A DNA stretch of 64,000 bases from Luteibaculum oceani (GTDB lineage Bacteria; Bacteroidota; Bacteroidia; Flavobacteriales_D; Luteibaculaceae): positions 248,001-312,000 of the forward strand of contig NZ_VORB01000001.1 of the NCBI RefSeq assembly GCF_007995015.1, written 5' to 3'. This document shows positions 62,207-64,000 of the stretch, one piece after another; the stretch's first letter is position 1; every line of letters begins with the position of its first letter. Under the pieces are notes generated by a model, which saw nothing but the letters and a program-made list of their open reading frames with translations, was not told the DNA's origin and did not search any database. Made by a program: the position numbers and the translations under genes.

Positions 62207-63083
62207 GGCTTTTGCATTTTTAGGATGCCTTTTATTTTTAGCGAGTTGTGGAGTAAAAAAAGAACTTGCCAAGATTAATCGTATCCCCTGCAAGGAACTT
62301 ATTGAGAAGGTAGAAAAGGGGGGAGACTTTCCAGAGGTGTTTGCTGCGAAGTACGCTTGCGAAGTATCCTTTGCCGATGGGAAAAATCAAAAATTTGGGG
62401 CCATCCTACGCTCAGAAAAAAATCGTGGTGCGAGTATTTCCATTTCACCACTTTTGGGCATAGAAATATTTAAAATCTACCTGTTTGAAGACAGTGTGGT
62501 TTTCTTGGATAAAATTGAAAAAACTTATTACTCAGGAACCTATAACTACTTGAGTGAAAAAATGGGAACTCCTATTAACCTGGATCTCATTCAAGACTTG
62601 GTTTCTGCCAAACCCCTTAAATACAAAGACAGCGACAAATATCGTTGCGATAAGGACAAGGACTTTTACATCGTAAAAAACGTTCCATCCAGAAAACTGC
62701 GGAAAGGTTTAGGTATTACAAAGGGAGAGAACTACGACAACGAGGCAGACTCGGTTTATTTGTACAACACAGTAAACAGGAAGTTAGCCAAAGCCCTAAA
62801 AAAGGACGATGACATTTTTGTTAAGCGCTATTTTGCCGATGGTGACTTTAATTTAAAACGCGTAGTTATTCACGAGGTAGAAAACAATCGTCTCCTCGAG
62901 ATTAAATACGATGAACTACAAAACTTCTCAGGAACCTTTATCCCAAGACTCATAGAACTAGAGCTTACCAGTGCTGAACAAAACCTTAAGATTACCATCA
63001 ACCCATCAAAATTTAAAGTGATGGATAGTTATGATGAATCGGTAAACATCCCAGAAAAATATGAACGCATCTCTATGGATTAG
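62181..63083 (+). CDS. DUF4292 lipoprotein
   Basis: A 300-residue lipoprotein with a TTG start: RRRSGWNKAFAFLGCLLFLA then SCGVKKEL gives the lipobox. The body is a beta-rich domain with DUF4292 marks (AAKYACEVSFADGKNQKFGA, SISISPLLGIEIFKIYLFED and NYLSEKMGTPINLDLIQDLV). Its shape resembles lipoprotein-handling LolA/LolB-like folds, but that is inference. It overlaps the TPR gene by 26 nt and the EnvC-like gene by 23 nt. There is no ATG available, so the TTG is the best start. Confidence 0.85.
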   Translation: MRRRSGWNKAFAFLGCLLFLASCGVKKELAKINRIPCKELIEKVEKGGDFPEVFAAKYACEVSFADGKNQKFGAILRSEKNRGASISISPLLGIEIFKIYLFEDSVVFLDKIEKTYYSGTYNYLSEKMGTPINLDLIQDLVSAKPLKYKDSDKYRCDKDKDFYIVKNVPSRKLRKGLGITKGENYDNEADSVYLYNTVNRKLAKALKKDDDIFVKRYFADGDFNLKRVVIHEVENNRLLEIKYDELQNFSGTFIPRLIELELTSAEQNLKITINPSKFKVMDSYDESVNIPEKYERISMD

Positions 63084-64000
63084 GGCTTTCACGATATTTT
63101 TTCTGGCCCTCCCTCTTACTATTTCTGCCCAGTCGAAAAAAGAACTAGAGCAACAGCGCAAGGCGTTAAACGAGAAAATAAATCTTACGAGTAAACTCAT
63201 AAGTAAAAACCAGTCTACGGCTAAAAAACAGCAGTCAGAATTGGTTATTCTAGATCGTCAGATAGAATTTAGAAACGACCTTATTAATACTATCCACGAG
63301 GAGGTAGAGAAACTTCAAATCCAGATTAAGGAAAAAGAGGATAGCCTTTCCGTTAAAGAAAAAGAGCTTAAAAAATTAAAGGACGATTACGCAGATTTGA
63401 TTCGTCATGCCTATAAAACCAGGAACATTCAGAATAAAATGATGTTCATCTTCGCCTCTAGAAGTATAAACCAGGCATATAATAGAATCAATTATTTAAG
63501 AAGACTTGCAGAGTACCGTAGATCACAGGCCGAGAAAATAGAGGCCAAGAAAAATGAAATTGTTAGGGATTTATCCATTCTAGCTGCTAAAAAGGATGAA
63601 AAAGAAATCTTGTTAAGCTCGCAACAGGTTGAGAAGAGCAGGCTCCTATCTGATAAAACTTATAAGGACCAGACCTTAAAATCGATAGAAAAGGAAACTG
63701 GAAAACTGAGAAAAGAACTGCGGGAGCAAGAACGAAGGAAAGAGCAAATAGCAAAACAAATAGAGCGACTAATTGCGGCGGAGATTGCAGAAAACAGAAA
63801 AAAGAGTTCAACCGGAAAATTCACACTATCTCCAGAGGCAACAGCCCTATCCTCAAACTTCGAATCCAACAAAGGTAAACTGCCCTGGCCGGTAGAAAAA
63901 GGGATAATTACCCGAAAATTTGGTCGCCAACCCCACCCCTATGTTAGTGGAGTATACATTAACAACGATGGATTAAACTTTAACACCGAGAAAAATGCCG
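63061..64000 (+). CDS. EnvC-like murein hydrolase activator (M23), partial
   Basis: Open to the window end; 313 residues visible. It starts MNASLWIRAFTIFFLALPLT with a signal peptide (cut near SAQSK), then a long coiled coil (KELEQQRKALNEKINLTSKL; KLQIQIKEKEDSLSVKEKEL; RKELREQERRKEQIAKQIER) and the start of an M23 domain (KLPWPVEKGIITRKFGRQPH). This order matches EnvC/NlpD-type activators, which position amidases at division. The M23 active site lies beyond the window, so catalytic competence is unknown. It overlaps the DUF4292 gene by 23 nt. Confidence 0.9.
   Translation, partial: MNASLWIRAFTIFFLALPLTISAQSKKELEQQRKALNEKINLTSKLISKNQSTAKKQQSELVILDRQIEFRNDLINTIHEEVEKLQIQIKEKEDSLSVKEKELKKLKDDYADLIRHAYKTRNIQNKMMFIFASRSINQAYNRINYLRRLAEYRRSQAEKIEAKKNEIVRDLSILAAKKDEKEILLSSQQVEKSRLLSDKTYKDQTLKSIEKETGKLRKELREQERRKEQIAKQIERLIAAEIAENRKKSSTGKFTLSPEATALSSNFESNKGKLPWPVEKGIITRKFGRQPHPYVSGVYINNDGLNFNTEKNA

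Overview
The window is a stretch of Bacteroidota chromosome, most likely Flavobacteriales or a close relative. Several things point there: type IX secretion (T9SS) genes (a SprE/PorW-like lipoprotein, a PorP/SprF-like barrel, an OmpA protein with a beta-propeller, and cargo with type A and type B C-terminal sorting domains); an F-type ATP synthase operon preceded by a bactofilin gene and lacking atpD/atpC; -7 boxes of the form TAnnTTTG; few Shine-Dalgarno sequences; and many families typical of the phylum (DUF3078, DUF4292, DUF3127, LytTR regulators). No phage, insertion sequence, integrase, CRISPR array or rRNA was seen.

Layout. 1-368: 3' end of a type II NADH dehydrogenase. 365-7583 (minus): a compact four-gene RiPP modification and export operon, comprising a C39-peptidase ABC exporter, an HlyD-type adaptor, a LanB glutamylation-type dehydratase and a separate SpaB_C-type protein. 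No precursor peptide and no LanC cyclase is visible. 8005-18972: mostly single housekeeping or envelope genes (MscS channel, thioredoxin, CNNM/CorC-like protein, two related-looking lipoproteins around a START-domain gene, TspO, YbaB/EbfC, and a LytTR two-component pair with a TPR sensor). 19045-26556: pirin, an unlisted 49-residue PspC-type gene, LysE exporter, small hydrolase, YwbE, lipoprotein, a CAU tRNA, Omp85-type barrel, HAD phosphatase, and an mtnA plus class II aldolase pair for methylthioribose salvage. 26553-33801 (minus): methylmalonyl-CoA epimerase, an FAD oxidoreductase, Hpt, DUF3078, LytTR regulator, cation/proton antiporter, RseP and Dxr.

33867-40936 (minus): a T9SS adhesin module made of a 1332-residue type B cargo protein with Ig-like repeats and a PKD domain, followed by PorP/SprF and an OmpA/PD40 protein. 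41088-43477 (minus): GH3-type adenylase and M23 peptidase. 43601-52351 (plus): sprE/porW, bactofilin, AtpZ, a small membrane protein, then atpB-atpE-atpF-atpH-atpA-atpG. 52445-64000 (plus): a type A T9SS cargo protein, a large NtrY-like sensor kinase, a crotonase, and an envelope operon of flippase, dUTPase, sugar nucleotidyltransferase, TPR protein, DUF4292 lipoprotein and an EnvC-like M23 protein cut by the window end.

The best candidate for a new system is the RiPP operon at 365-7583. It has a split LanB and an apparently intact leader peptidase-exporter but no cyclase, and the substrate must lie elsewhere. Secondary points of interest are the mtnA-aldolase pair (possible DHAP shunt), an RNA hairpin between atpE and atpF, and a terminator whose T-tract runs straight into the start codon of the NtrY-like kinase.
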